Source of the DNA: an uncultured Gallionellaceae bacterium | GTDB lineage: Bacteria; Pseudomonadota; Gammaproteobacteria; Burkholderiales; Gallionellaceae | Assembly: GCA_903847155.1 (NCBI GenBank) | Contig: CAINCU010000061.1 | Span: forward strand, 52,499 to 116,498 | DNA length: 64,000 nt | Reading direction: 5' to 3' | Shown here: in pieces, positions 57,520-64,000 of the stretch | Layout: each line of letters starts with the position of its first letter | Numbering within the stretch: position 1 is the stretch's first letter | Notes under the pieces: generated by a model | The model's input: the letters and a program-made list of their open reading frames with translations, nothing else | What the model was told of the DNA's origin: nothing | Database searches by the model: none | Made by a program: the position numbers and the translations under genes

Positions 57520-58137
57520 ATGGGCGATTGTTGCGGCGGCAAAGCGTGCGAGATCGAAGCATTGCGTGAACGGCAAAGTTCCACGCTAAAAATCGTGCTG
57601 GCCATCAATGCGGTGATGTTCGTCGTCGAACTCACGGCAGGACTGCTCGGTCACTCGATCTCGCTGGTGGCGGACTCGCTTGATATGCTGGGCGATGCTC
57701 TGGTGTATGCTTTCAGCCTCTACGTGATTGCGCGCAACAGCAGAATGAAAGCCCGTGCCGCATTGCTCAAGGGCATCATCATGGCGGCCTTCGGCTTGTT
57801 CGTGCTGGCGCAGGCGCTCTATCGGATTGTTTACCCACAGCTGCCCGTGTTCGAGGCGATCGGCGCAATCGGCCTGCTGGCACTGACCACAAATGGCTTC
57901 TGCTTTTACCTGCTGTGGCGGCATCGTGCAGATGACATCAACATGAGTTCGGTTTGGCTATGCAGCCGCAACGACATCATCGCCAACACCTCAGTGCTGT
58001 TCGCCGCAGTAGGCGTGTGGCTCACCCATTCCGGCTGGCCTGACATCCTGGTCGGATTGGCACTGGCAGTTCTTTTCCTGCGTTCCGCGTTGCACGTATT
58101 GCGTAGCGCGATCAAGGAACTACAAACCACCACCTAG
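57520..58137 (+). CDS. Short CDF-type cation transporter
   Basis: A 205-residue membrane protein of the cation diffusion facilitator family lacking the usual cytoplasmic C-terminal domain. The N-terminus has a Cys cluster (MGDCCGGKAC), then helices with HSISLVADSLDMLGDALVYA (the first metal site with Asp residues) and SVWLCSRNDIIANTSVLFAA with NDIIAN (second site). It should be an antiporter for a divalent cation, possibly cobalt, nickel or zinc. It begins 16 bases downstream of chrA and so is likely in the same transcript. Confidence 0.85.
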   Translation: MGDCCGGKACEIEALRERQSSTLKIVLAINAVMFVVELTAGLLGHSISLVADSLDMLGDALVYAFSLYVIARNSRMKARAALLKGIIMAAFGLFVLAQALYRIVYPQLPVFEAIGAIGLLALTTNGFCFYLLWRHRADDINMSSVWLCSRNDIIANTSVLFAAVGVWLTHSGWPDILVGLALAVLFLRSALHVLRSAIKELQTTT

Positions 58138-58150
58138 CAACACACAATCT

Positions 58151-58192
58151 CGTGAAGATGCCCGTCAATAGGCGTTTTACAAGGCATCATCG
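58151..58192 (+). repeat. GTCAATAGGCG interspersed repeat, copy D (short form)
   Basis: GAAGATGCCCGTCAATAGGC is followed by GTTTTACAAGGCATCATCG. GATGCC (58157-58162) pairs with GGCATC (58183-58188). It is the same as copy E with few differences. It is joined on its right to an nnrS fossil, as copy E is joined to intact nnrS. Confidence 0.85.
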
Positions 58193-58276
58193 CGCCAGTG
58201 CGATCAACCTCCAGTCGCCCACGCACGATATAAGGAATGGGATAAAGCGCCAGAGGTAAATATCCACCGAATCCGA
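58187..58276 (-). pseudogene. Remnant of an nnrS 3' end
   Basis: Read on the minus strand, the sequence gives IYLWRFIPFLIS shortly before a stop, close to the C-terminal FLWRYTPFLMRARVDG of the intact NnrS (61299-62486). At the DNA level the match continues through CCAGAGG and runs into the repeat copies D and E on the other side. No start or upstream nnrS sequence remains in 58277-58424, which otherwise holds nothing recognised, so this is a short decayed duplicate. Confidence 0.6.
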
Positions 58277-58424
58277 CCCTTTAATTTGACATGCAGCTTG
58301 AATCTTGTATGTCCCTTAATCCATAGCCGTCGATGACGAGCGGCAGCTTTCCGGCATGCAGTTCAGAAGATCGTAATTCAACTGCCGACAAAACCGGTCT
58401 CATGCATTTCCAGATAGCTGCCGC

Positions 58425-59873
58425 TCAAGTTTCTGCTACATAAAGTTTAATTGTATTCCGCCCGGCGTTTTTGGCTTGGTACATTGCCGCATCTGCCCAA
58501 TTGAGGATGTCGTCTTGGCTGTATTCGTGATTAATGAACATCACCACACCGATACTAGCTGTGCATTGATGTTTGACCGTTGACGCGGGCTGTACATCAC
58601 GACTAATAGTCAATATGTATGGTGCAGACAAAGAAGTAAGTATTTTCTCTGCAACAAATCGTGCTTGCGAAGTGGCATCTATTTTATCCACAGCCAACTC
58701 ATTCAGAATCACAACGAACTCATCCCCGCCAAAGCGCGCTACGGTATCCATTTCGCGCACGCAACTCTTCAGTCTGGTGGCCGCCTCAATTAGCAATAAG
58801 TCACCTACCACATGCCCATACTTGTCGTTCAACGGTTTAAAGTTGTCCAGGTCGAGAAAAATGAGTGCGCCATAACAATTGCTACGCTTGCTGGCTGCCA
58901 TGGACTGAGTTAAACGATCATCAAACAACCTACGATTTGGGAGATTGGTGAGTGTGTCGTAGAAGGCAAGTTGACTCACCCGATCTTCCATCAGTTTACG
59001 TTCGGTAATCTCGCGCGTGATGCCGTGGTAGCCCACAATTTCACCCTGAGCATTGAGCTCTGGTTTGGAAATAACCTCGCCCCAAAGTACCCGGCCATCT
59101 TTGCAACGGTGTGGTACCTCAAAGGTCAAATATCCAACAAGGGATTCTGACTGTCTGGCGTCCTTGCTTTTGTTAATGACGTTGTTGACTATCGCGACGC
59201 CCTCATCGGTGAACATCTCAAACACTGAGTGCCCAACAACCTCAGTTGCCTTGAAACCACGCAAACGCTCATCAGCTGGGCTGATGTAGGTCACACAAAA
59301 ATGACGATCAGTTTTCCAGAGCACATCCTGCGTATCTTCGGCAAGCAAGCGATACATGGATTCACTGTCATGCAGCGCCTGAGTACGCTCCGTAACCAAG
59401 GCCTCAAGCGCCTTATTTTGCTCCAACAGGCCTTTCATGGGGTATACCTCGCCCTCACGAACCAAGTGGTAAGGGATGGAGATGCCGCTGTGAGCAATTT
59501 TCCAGTCCGATCCTTCAAGACGGAAGATCAGCACTAGGCGTGCGACCTCCGTCGACAAAACGTGGTCCGGGATGGGCAAATGAATGTGAAAGAATGCGGT
59601 GGCGACTACCACATCGTGGCTGATATCTTGCATTGATATATCTAGCATCTCGATGCGAATTCGGCCAGGTACCTGCGAAAAATCTTGGCGCGTGATTTTT
59701 TCCCAAGCTTGTCGATCTTTGACCAAAAAATCGCCACCGCCAGTGTAGCCACTGAAGTTGTCACTGAAGCGAGTGGTAAGACGGTCATCACGCCCAGAGT
59801 ACATCTCAATGTACTCATCAAACAGCGATCGAATAAGACGTTCGCGATCAGTATGCGGGGTGGATATACTCAT
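58425..59873 (-). CDS. Diguanylate cyclase with SnoaL-like and PAS sensor domains
   Basis: A 482-residue soluble protein. Residues about 5-150 resemble a SnoaL/NTF2-like sensor fold (YIEMYSGRDDRLTTRFSDNF, ATAFFHIHLPIPDHVLSTEV). After a coiled-coil, a PAS domain occupies about 180-300 (LWKTDRHFCVTYISPADERL, YHGITREITERKLMEDR). The C-terminal GGDEF domain has LTNLPNRRLFDDRL and ARFGGDEFVVILNEL, with the inhibitory-site RxxD (REMD) five residues before it, so active c-di-GMP synthesis with product inhibition is expected. Confidence 0.93.
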   Translation of the reverse strand: MSISTPHTDRERLIRSLFDEYIEMYSGRDDRLTTRFSDNFSGYTGGGDFLVKDRQAWEKITRQDFSQVPGRIRIEMLDISMQDISHDVVVATAFFHIHLPIPDHVLSTEVARLVLIFRLEGSDWKIAHSGISIPYHLVREGEVYPMKGLLEQNKALEALVTERTQALHDSESMYRLLAEDTQDVLWKTDRHFCVTYISPADERLRGFKATEVVGHSVFEMFTDEGVAIVNNVINKSKDARQSESLVGYLTFEVPHRCKDGRVLWGEVISKPELNAQGEIVGYHGITREITERKLMEDRVSQLAFYDTLTNLPNRRLFDDRLTQSMAASKRSNCYGALIFLDLDNFKPLNDKYGHVVGDLLLIEAATRLKSCVREMDTVARFGGDEFVVILNELAVDKIDATSQARFVAEKILTSLSAPYILTISRDVQPASTVKHQCTASIGVVMFINHEYSQDDILNWADAAMYQAKNAGRNTIKLYVAET

Positions 59874-60044
59874 TGTAAAAATGATACGGAATATTTAATA
59901 ACCATCTTGAACCTTTAAAGCAATCTTAGCTACTCCATTGTGGGTGGCAAATCGTAAATCCAATCATAATTGGTATTGCTGTGATCCTTAGATGCAAAAT
60001 TGAATTGTCGTGATGCTTTGAATGTCTATACCCGTGGCAGCCAT

Positions 60045-60476
60045 TCAATTCCCTGGCTTGGGAAAGTCCTTCAAGCAGCAACGCCCGGAAGGGTTGCTTG
60101 TTTCACAGGAGCACAATCCGGCTTTTGTCTGAGCTATTACGAAATCCTTGATGGCTGGATCACGCTGAAAATCTGAATGGCTTACACCGAAGCAATAGCA
60201 CAGCAGACTGTCATCTGCTTTTTCTTTCACTCCAATGCGTGTACGTAGCTGCGACATTACGATGGTTGATCCGTCATCGCCAAAATACACGACATCGCAA
60301 TCCGGGTCGTCACAGAAAAAATAGCGGGAAGTGCTCGGCAACCATGACCAGGATTCTTTGATGTGATGCACGATGGTGCGAACGGAAACCTCGGAATATT
60401 CTTGCCCATTGGCAGGGCACCGATGTTTTTTCGGGTGGCTGCTGTGGCAACCTGATTGTGAGCAACAATCACTCAT
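60045..60476 (-). CDS. CopZ-like iron-sulfur copper-chaperone domain protein
   Basis: A 143-residue cysteine-rich protein. The N-terminus (MSDCCSQSGCHSSHPKKHRC) is metal-binding in character. The middle holds the zinc/Fe-S region RYFFCDDPDCDVVYFG, and the C-terminus has LLCYCFGVSHSDF and GLCSCETSNPSGRCCL, as in the BFD-like [2Fe-2S] domain of the CopZ N-terminal family. It may bind copper, mercury or iron-sulfur for delivery. The ATG at 60476 overlaps the end of the 94-residue gene by 4 bases. It is close to, but not part of, the copper operon. Confidence 0.8.
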   Translation of the reverse strand: MSDCCSQSGCHSSHPKKHRCPANGQEYSEVSVRTIVHHIKESWSWLPSTSRYFFCDDPDCDVVYFGDDGSTIVMSQLRTRIGVKEKADDSLLCYCFGVSHSDFQRDPAIKDFVIAQTKAGLCSCETSNPSGRCCLKDFPKPGN

Positions 60477-60757
60477 GTGCACTTCTTCGATTTGATTTGG
60501 GCCTGGGTGTGCTCCAGGCACCGCTCGATTTCACCCTGATTGAATTGGGTACCCTCTTTGGATTTGAGCCGGAGGCTGATTTTCCCGGCTGTTTGTTCGA
60601 CCAGAAGCGAACCGAGCTTCTGATATTCCTGTGTAGGACAAGAGCAGCGGCCTTCCTGACATTCCTTGAATGCTGCAAGAAGTTGTTCTTCTTTGCCTTC
60701 TATCCCGGCAACTTTAACTTCCAAGCCATCTGGCTTCTTGGAGATTTGATATTTCAT
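60473..60757 (-). CDS. Hypothetical protein coupled to the CopZ-like gene
   Basis: A 94-residue soluble protein (starts MKYQISKKPDGLEVKVAGIE) with a CSCPTQEYQKLGSL cysteine pair in the middle and a C-terminal ERCLEHTQAQIKSKKC. No known function. Its stop overlaps the start of the CopZ-like gene, so the two are translated together. The paired cysteines and partner suggest metal handling. Confidence 0.7.
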   Translation of the reverse strand: MKYQISKKPDGLEVKVAGIEGKEEQLLAAFKECQEGRCSCPTQEYQKLGSLLVEQTAGKISLRLKSKEGTQFNQGEIERCLEHTQAQIKSKKCT

Positions 60758-60904
60758 GGCACCCTGCCTGGATGGTTCGACATCACAATGGCTGCTGATG
60801 GCGGGCTTTCTTGTTTTTGTGCATGACCGTTAGTAACCCAAAGCCTTCATTCAACAGAGCAAGAAGCGGATACCATTTACTTGCGCAGCTGCGGAAGCTT
60901 GGAA

Positions 60905-61096
60905 TTAACGGTTTCGCAGTTGTATTAATTGCTTCCGGATTGCTGCGATTTCAGACGTAGTCAAGATAGCTGTTTCCAACTTTCGTTCTAATTCTAAAAT
61001 TTTTTGTTCCTTAGCACCTACTACTTTAATACCACGGCTCTCTACGAGTGCGTCTTTAACGGCCTTATCAAAACCGAAATATTTTTCTAGTCCCAT
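60905..61096 (-). CDS. Small hypothetical coiled-coil protein
   Basis: A 63-residue protein (MGLEKYFGFDKAVKDALVES) that ends with a heptad-like helix (EQKILELERKLETAILTTSE). It has a GGGGGAGG ribosome-binding site just upstream of the ATG, which supports real expression. No family recognised. It is AT-rich compared with nnrS. Confidence 0.55.
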   Translation of the reverse strand: MGLEKYFGFDKAVKDALVESRGIKVVGAKEQKILELERKLETAILTTSEIAAIRKQLIQLRNR

Positions 61097-61244
61097 ATCA
61101 CCTCCCCCGCTTTCACTTTTCCTACCTTATCATTATTTCTTTGAAAAAAATCTGAAATTTTGCGCATTTCGTAAATGTCCATTGGTCGATTTCAGCCATT
61201 CGCACTTTACCTCATTTTCTTTTCTAACGTCTCAAAACACAACT

Positions 61245-61288
61245 TCATGAAGATGCCCGTCAATAGGCAATCTACAAGGCATCATCGG
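61245..61288 (+). repeat. GTCAATAGGCG interspersed repeat, copy E (short form)
   Basis: GAAGATGCCCGTCAATAGGC is followed by AATCTACAAGGCATCATCGG. GATGCC (61252-61257) pairs with GGCATC (61278-61283). It starts about 150 bases after the small coiled-coil gene start and ends 11 bases before the nnrS stop. Confidence 0.85.
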
Positions 61289-61298
61289 GGCAGCGCTG

Positions 61299-62486
61299 CT
61301 AACCGGGCAAGCCATCCACGCGCGCGCGCATGAGAAATGGCGTGTAGCGCCAGAGGAAAAGTGCGAACGCCACTGTCCATGCGGTGGCGGCTATATAAAT
61401 GCCTGCGCTGATGGCGGCGGGTGCAAGCACGATGCTGAACACGCGCACGGCGGCGGCGAGATGGATCAGCGCGAAGGCAGTCGTTTCAGTGCGGCTTGCC
61501 TTCGGCACACGCCCGGTGTGTCCCAAGGCGGTGCGTGACATCATGCCGAGGATGAGTCCGGCAGTAGCACCGATGGTCAGCGCGTGGATGCCCGCCGAGC
61601 GCGGCAGCCAGCCCCATTGCGCTGCCGCCAGCAACGCTAGTCCGATAGGAATCCACAAGTAGGACGCATGCAGTATCCACAGCATGGGCACGCGTCGCGT
61701 TGCCCACGGATTCCATCCGGCGAGGCGCGCAAGTTGCAGCAGCGCCGCCAGCAGCGACAACACAGCGCCCCAGCGCGTATCGGGCAGCAGCGCCCAGGCA
61801 AACAGCGCAATAGCCGTAGCTGCGATGGCGGCGATGTTCAGCCAGCCGCGCTGCCATTGCACAATGCCTTTGATGATGCCTGACGTGAAGGAAGGCACGA
61901 CACGGCCTGCGATGACGGTTTCCAGCGTGATGATGACGGCAAGCGCGAAGTGCAGCGCCGCCAGCGGATCAAGCGGCAGCAGTCCGAGCCGTCCAAGATG
62001 GAAGGCTGCATTGCCCAGCGTCAGCAGCGCGAGGATCACCACCACAAAATATTGTTTGCGGCTCTTTGACAACCACAGCACGCGCGCGATGGCGCTCGCC
62101 GCCATCGGCAAAAATGCGAGGTCAATGATCGCGCCCCACATCCCGCCGCCCAAGGCCATCGCGATACGCCCTGCCAGCCAGACCAGCGCGAGAAAAGCCA
62201 ATGCAGCGCCGGTGGGTGTCGGCAACCCCGACCAGTTGCGACCCGCCGTGAACAGAAATCCGACGATGACCGCGGCGGCAAAACCGTACAGCATCTCGTG
62301 CGCATGCCACCACACACCTTCCATCGGCAGTGTAATGACACCGCTGAACACCATCACCCACAGCGGAATCGCCAGCGTGGCAAACAAGGCCGCCAGCAGA
62401 TAGAACGGTCTAAATCCCAGCGCCCACAGGGCAAAACTATTGGGTGGTATGCGCCGCACCGGATCGTCCATTTGCATCAAAGCCAT
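61299..62486 (-). CDS. nnrS: NnrS family membrane protein
   Basis: A 395-residue protein with about twelve hydrophobic helices. The family N-terminus FALWALGFRPFYLLAALFAT is present, followed by WWHAHEMLYGFAAAVIVGFL with its conserved His residues, VVPSFTSGI, HALTIGATAGLILGMMSRTA and LGHTGR, then the C-terminal RYTPFLMRARVDG. NnrS proteins bind haem and copper and protect against nitric oxide and nitrosative stress. ATG 62486 (MALMQMDDPVR) follows GGAGAC; an upstream ATG at 62513 is an alternative. Confidence 0.93.
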   Translation of the reverse strand: MALMQMDDPVRRIPPNSFALWALGFRPFYLLAALFATLAIPLWVMVFSGVITLPMEGVWWHAHEMLYGFAAAVIVGFLFTAGRNWSGLPTPTGAALAFLALVWLAGRIAMALGGGMWGAIIDLAFLPMAASAIARVLWLSKSRKQYFVVVILALLTLGNAAFHLGRLGLLPLDPLAALHFALAVIITLETVIAGRVVPSFTSGIIKGIVQWQRGWLNIAAIAATAIALFAWALLPDTRWGAVLSLLAALLQLARLAGWNPWATRRVPMLWILHASYLWIPIGLALLAAAQWGWLPRSAGIHALTIGATAGLILGMMSRTALGHTGRVPKASRTETTAFALIHLAAAVRVFSIVLAPAAISAGIYIAATAWTVAFALFLWRYTPFLMRARVDGLPG

Positions 62487-62951
62487 TGCGTTTTGTCTCC
62501 GTAGTTGCGGCACGAATAAGGTCTATACCTTCATTCGTGCCGAATGGTAAGGCGGGCATCGTAGCATCACAGCGCCTTGCATGAGTTTGACCTGCATTAA
62601 GAGATTTTCATAATCCGGTTAACTGATGCTGGCAGAATGCGATGCGGCACATCAATGATTTTCAAACCAAGCCTCGCGGAAACGCCCGTCAATAGGCGAT
62701 CTACAAGGCATCATGCACTGCTGCGCAAGTTACAGGTACAGTGACGCAGGTTGCGGACACTGATGTCTCAGCAGCAAACCGCAAAAATTGGCGATGCTGG
62801 GATTTCGTTATGAGGTTGTCTGCTGCCAACCCTTTGCAGTCCTTCGATATTCTGGAAAGGAGGCATTCAACGTTTAAGCTCAGCCGCGCCGTTATTTTTT
62901 TGCGTCGGCGGGTACGAATTGTTATGTGTCTATTTTTACCCGTTGATTAAT
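62487..62951. other. Intergenic region upstream of nnrS
   Basis: No convincing gene is seen in these 465 bases. A 69-codon rightward ORF at 62741-62950 has no recognisable family or strong ribosome-binding site. The region should contain the nnrS promoter (minus strand) near 62520-62640, but no clear -35/-10 pair was identified. Repeat copy F lies at 62671-62718. Confidence 0.5.
62671..62718 (+). repeat. GTCAATAGGCG interspersed repeat, copy F (mixed form)
   Basis: The left part (CCTCGCGGAAACGCCCGTCA and ATAGGCGATCTACA, 62672-62705) is identical to copy C at 38251-38284. The right part (AAGGCATCATGC) follows copies D and E. It therefore combines features of the long and short forms. It lies upstream of nnrS and downstream of the CoiA-like gene. 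Confidence 0.85.
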
Positions 62952-63752
62952 CTATAAACGTCTGCGCCAGCCGAAATTGACCCAGTTACTCCCTTGCAAC
63001 CTATTTGGGTGAGTAATTTCGTTCCTTTCGGGCTCAATTTTCTCTATTTCAAACAGCCGATCGCAAAATGGTGAAAATGTTTTTTCGACTAGTTCATCGA
63101 ATTTATTGTTGTTATGTAATTCAATAAATTCAGCCCGTGAAAAAGGAGATAAGTAGGCGTGACCAGAAGATATTTTAGGAAACAAAAACCAAAGTTCTGA
63201 TTGCTCGGTATCTATCTCTTCTTGGAAGTCAAAAAATACTAGCGCGTTACTATCATTCCATTCTTTCAAAAGTCTGCATTCATCTAGGTAACGCACTCGA
63301 CATATGTAGGGTTTTCCATTTTCAGAGGTGCTTTCTTCTAATGCTTTATTAAACTGTAATTTATCGCTTTTCCGTCTTAGGCCGTCCACAACCCAAACCA
63401 ACTTCGAATAGAATGAATTTCTGGAACGGCGTTCTTCAGGCTTAAGGTGGGAGTGCTGAAATTCCAGAACCCAGCCGCTATCCGTTTTTACATCAGCGAT
63501 GTGTTTTTCACCGCTTTCGCCGTCAGAATGAGTTACTTCCTGCCACTCTTTGAGAAAATTGTTTTTCCATGAACGATGCCATTCAGTTTCATTTTCCCAC
63601 CATGGGTCACAGTTACGGTTTCCTTTATGTGCCCAATGGTTAATTTTAAGCTCGCCACACCTAGCAATTAATTCTGAACCACAACTTGGACAGAGCCCCC
63701 TAGCGCCCTTAGTAGCTTCAGCTTTGTCACCATTAATAAGTGCGAATTTCAT
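62952..63752 (-). CDS. Competence protein CoiA-like nuclease-domain protein
   Basis: A 266-residue protein (MKFALINGDKAEATKGARGL). An N-terminal zinc ribbon/His region (CPSCGSELIARCGELKINHW, AHKGNRNCDPWW) is followed by ETEWHRSWKNNFLKEWQEVT and the nuclease-like site HIADVKTDSGWVLEFQHSHL (D and ExQ-type PDDEXK variant), matching the CoiA-like family. CoiA in Gram-positives aids transformation recombination; proteobacterial members are accessory genes of uncertain role. It is strongly AT-rich against its neighbours, suggesting horizontal gain. The ATG at 63752 is preferred to 63806 because family members begin close to this point. Confidence 0.8.
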   Translation of the reverse strand: MKFALINGDKAEATKGARGLCPSCGSELIARCGELKINHWAHKGNRNCDPWWENETEWHRSWKNNFLKEWQEVTHSDGESGEKHIADVKTDSGWVLEFQHSHLKPEERRSRNSFYSKLVWVVDGLRRKSDKLQFNKALEESTSENGKPYICRVRYLDECRLLKEWNDSNALVFFDFQEEIDTEQSELWFLFPKISSGHAYLSPFSRAEFIELHNNNKFDELVEKTFSPFCDRLFEIEKIEPERNEITHPNRLQGSNWVNFGWRRRL

Positions 63753-63912
63753 TTTATCGATGGTCCTGGGTGACTGGCGCAAATTGCGCCGGCAGTACTC
63801 AATCATGCATCGCAGATTTCAATGGCCGCTGGTTGATCGGTAGTTGCCGATCATGACAGCATCGTGCTTCACAATTGCAAACTCGGCAACAAAATAATAT
63901 AGACATCATGTA

Positions 63913-64000
63913 TTGACCTACCGCACCTCAAGCGACGCGGATTAAGCTTGAGGTTCCGTAAAACCAAAGGCTCAGAGCCGAAATTGAGGGGATAGGTCAT
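63913..64000. repeat. Nested inverted repeat at window end
   Basis: TTGACCTACCGCACCTCAAG near 63913-63932 is the imperfect inverse of the last bases of the window (TTGAGGGGATAGGTCAT). Within it CCTCAAGC (63926-63933) pairs with GCTTGAGG (63945-63952). It may be the end of a mobile element or a long hairpin; the sequence stops at its right arm, so its true extent is unknown. Confidence 0.5.

Noticed and set aside
29861..62718. Interspersed GTCAATAGGCG repeats as integron attC sites
   Set aside because: They lie between accessory genes in one orientation, but the GTTRRRY/RYYYAAC core sites of attC are absent and no integrase is seen.
62741..62950. 69-codon rightward ORF between nnrS and the CoiA-like gene
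   Set aside because: No family, weak start context and a composition like intergenic DNA; cannot be supported as a gene.

Overview
The window reads as a chromosomal segment of a chemolithoautotroph-like Betaproteobacterium, perhaps of the Nitrosomonadales/Gallionellales type. This placement is an inference from gene style: a large FadE, DUF5666/DUF6502 genes, a Cus-type RND system with DUF2946 and CusF parts, NnrS, and typical proteobacterial interspersed palindromes. No rRNA, tRNA, CRISPR array or intact transposase was seen.

Region 1 (1-19607, all minus strand) is one long run of genes for the reductive TCA (rTCA) cycle. In transcription order it encodes a soluble fumarate reductase (FrdB, FrdA), a ferritin-like protein, HdrC, HdrB, a dicluster ferredoxin, 2-oxoglutarate:ferredoxin oxidoreductase (KorA, KorB, KorC), HdrA, an MvhD/FlxD protein, two further Fe-S proteins and an NAD/FAD oxidoreductase (FlxC, B, A-like), ATP-citrate lyase (AclB, AclA), an Aquifex-type aconitase and monomeric isocitrate dehydrogenase (cut by the window edge). 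Many junctions overlap by a few bases. The layout suggests that a FlxABCD-HdrABC electron-bifurcating complex supplies low-potential ferredoxin to KOR, possibly with fumarate as the high-potential acceptor. KorB carries a histone-H1-like Lys/Ala tail coded by five 39-bp tandem repeats, which is very unusual. A promoter with a palindromic operator lies upstream of frdB.

Region 2 (19608-27562) holds a divergent CitE-like lyase, a cyclic-nucleotide-binding protein, an AmmeMemoRadiSam A/B pair without its radical SAM partner, an HD-GYP phosphodiesterase, an ATP-grasp-like protein and two small exported proteins.

Region 3 (27585-41673, minus strand) is a fatty-acid beta-oxidation cluster: fadE, an SDR, fadD, a thioesterase, a fadB-like fusion and fadA. 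It is broken up by accessory genes (YhcG-type nuclease, GFA, DUF2721, an exonuclease-BRCT pair, a nucleotidyltransferase pair) and by several families of palindromic repeats. One repeat has entered the fadB-like coding frame.

Region 4 (41783-58137) is a metal-resistance region. A divergent promoter separates DUF6502-DUF5666 from a Met-rich duplicated lipoprotein. These are followed by a Cu/Ag CusCBA-type efflux system with a CusB-CusF fusion, an outer-membrane protein, a MITE with target-site duplication, a Cu+-type P-ATPase, CusF, ChrA and a short CDF transporter.

Region 5 (58138-64000) contains a diguanylate cyclase, a CopZ-like pair, NnrS and a CoiA-like nuclease. These are separated by copies of an interspersed repeat that also occurs in region 3. 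One copy is joined to a fossil nnrS 3' end.
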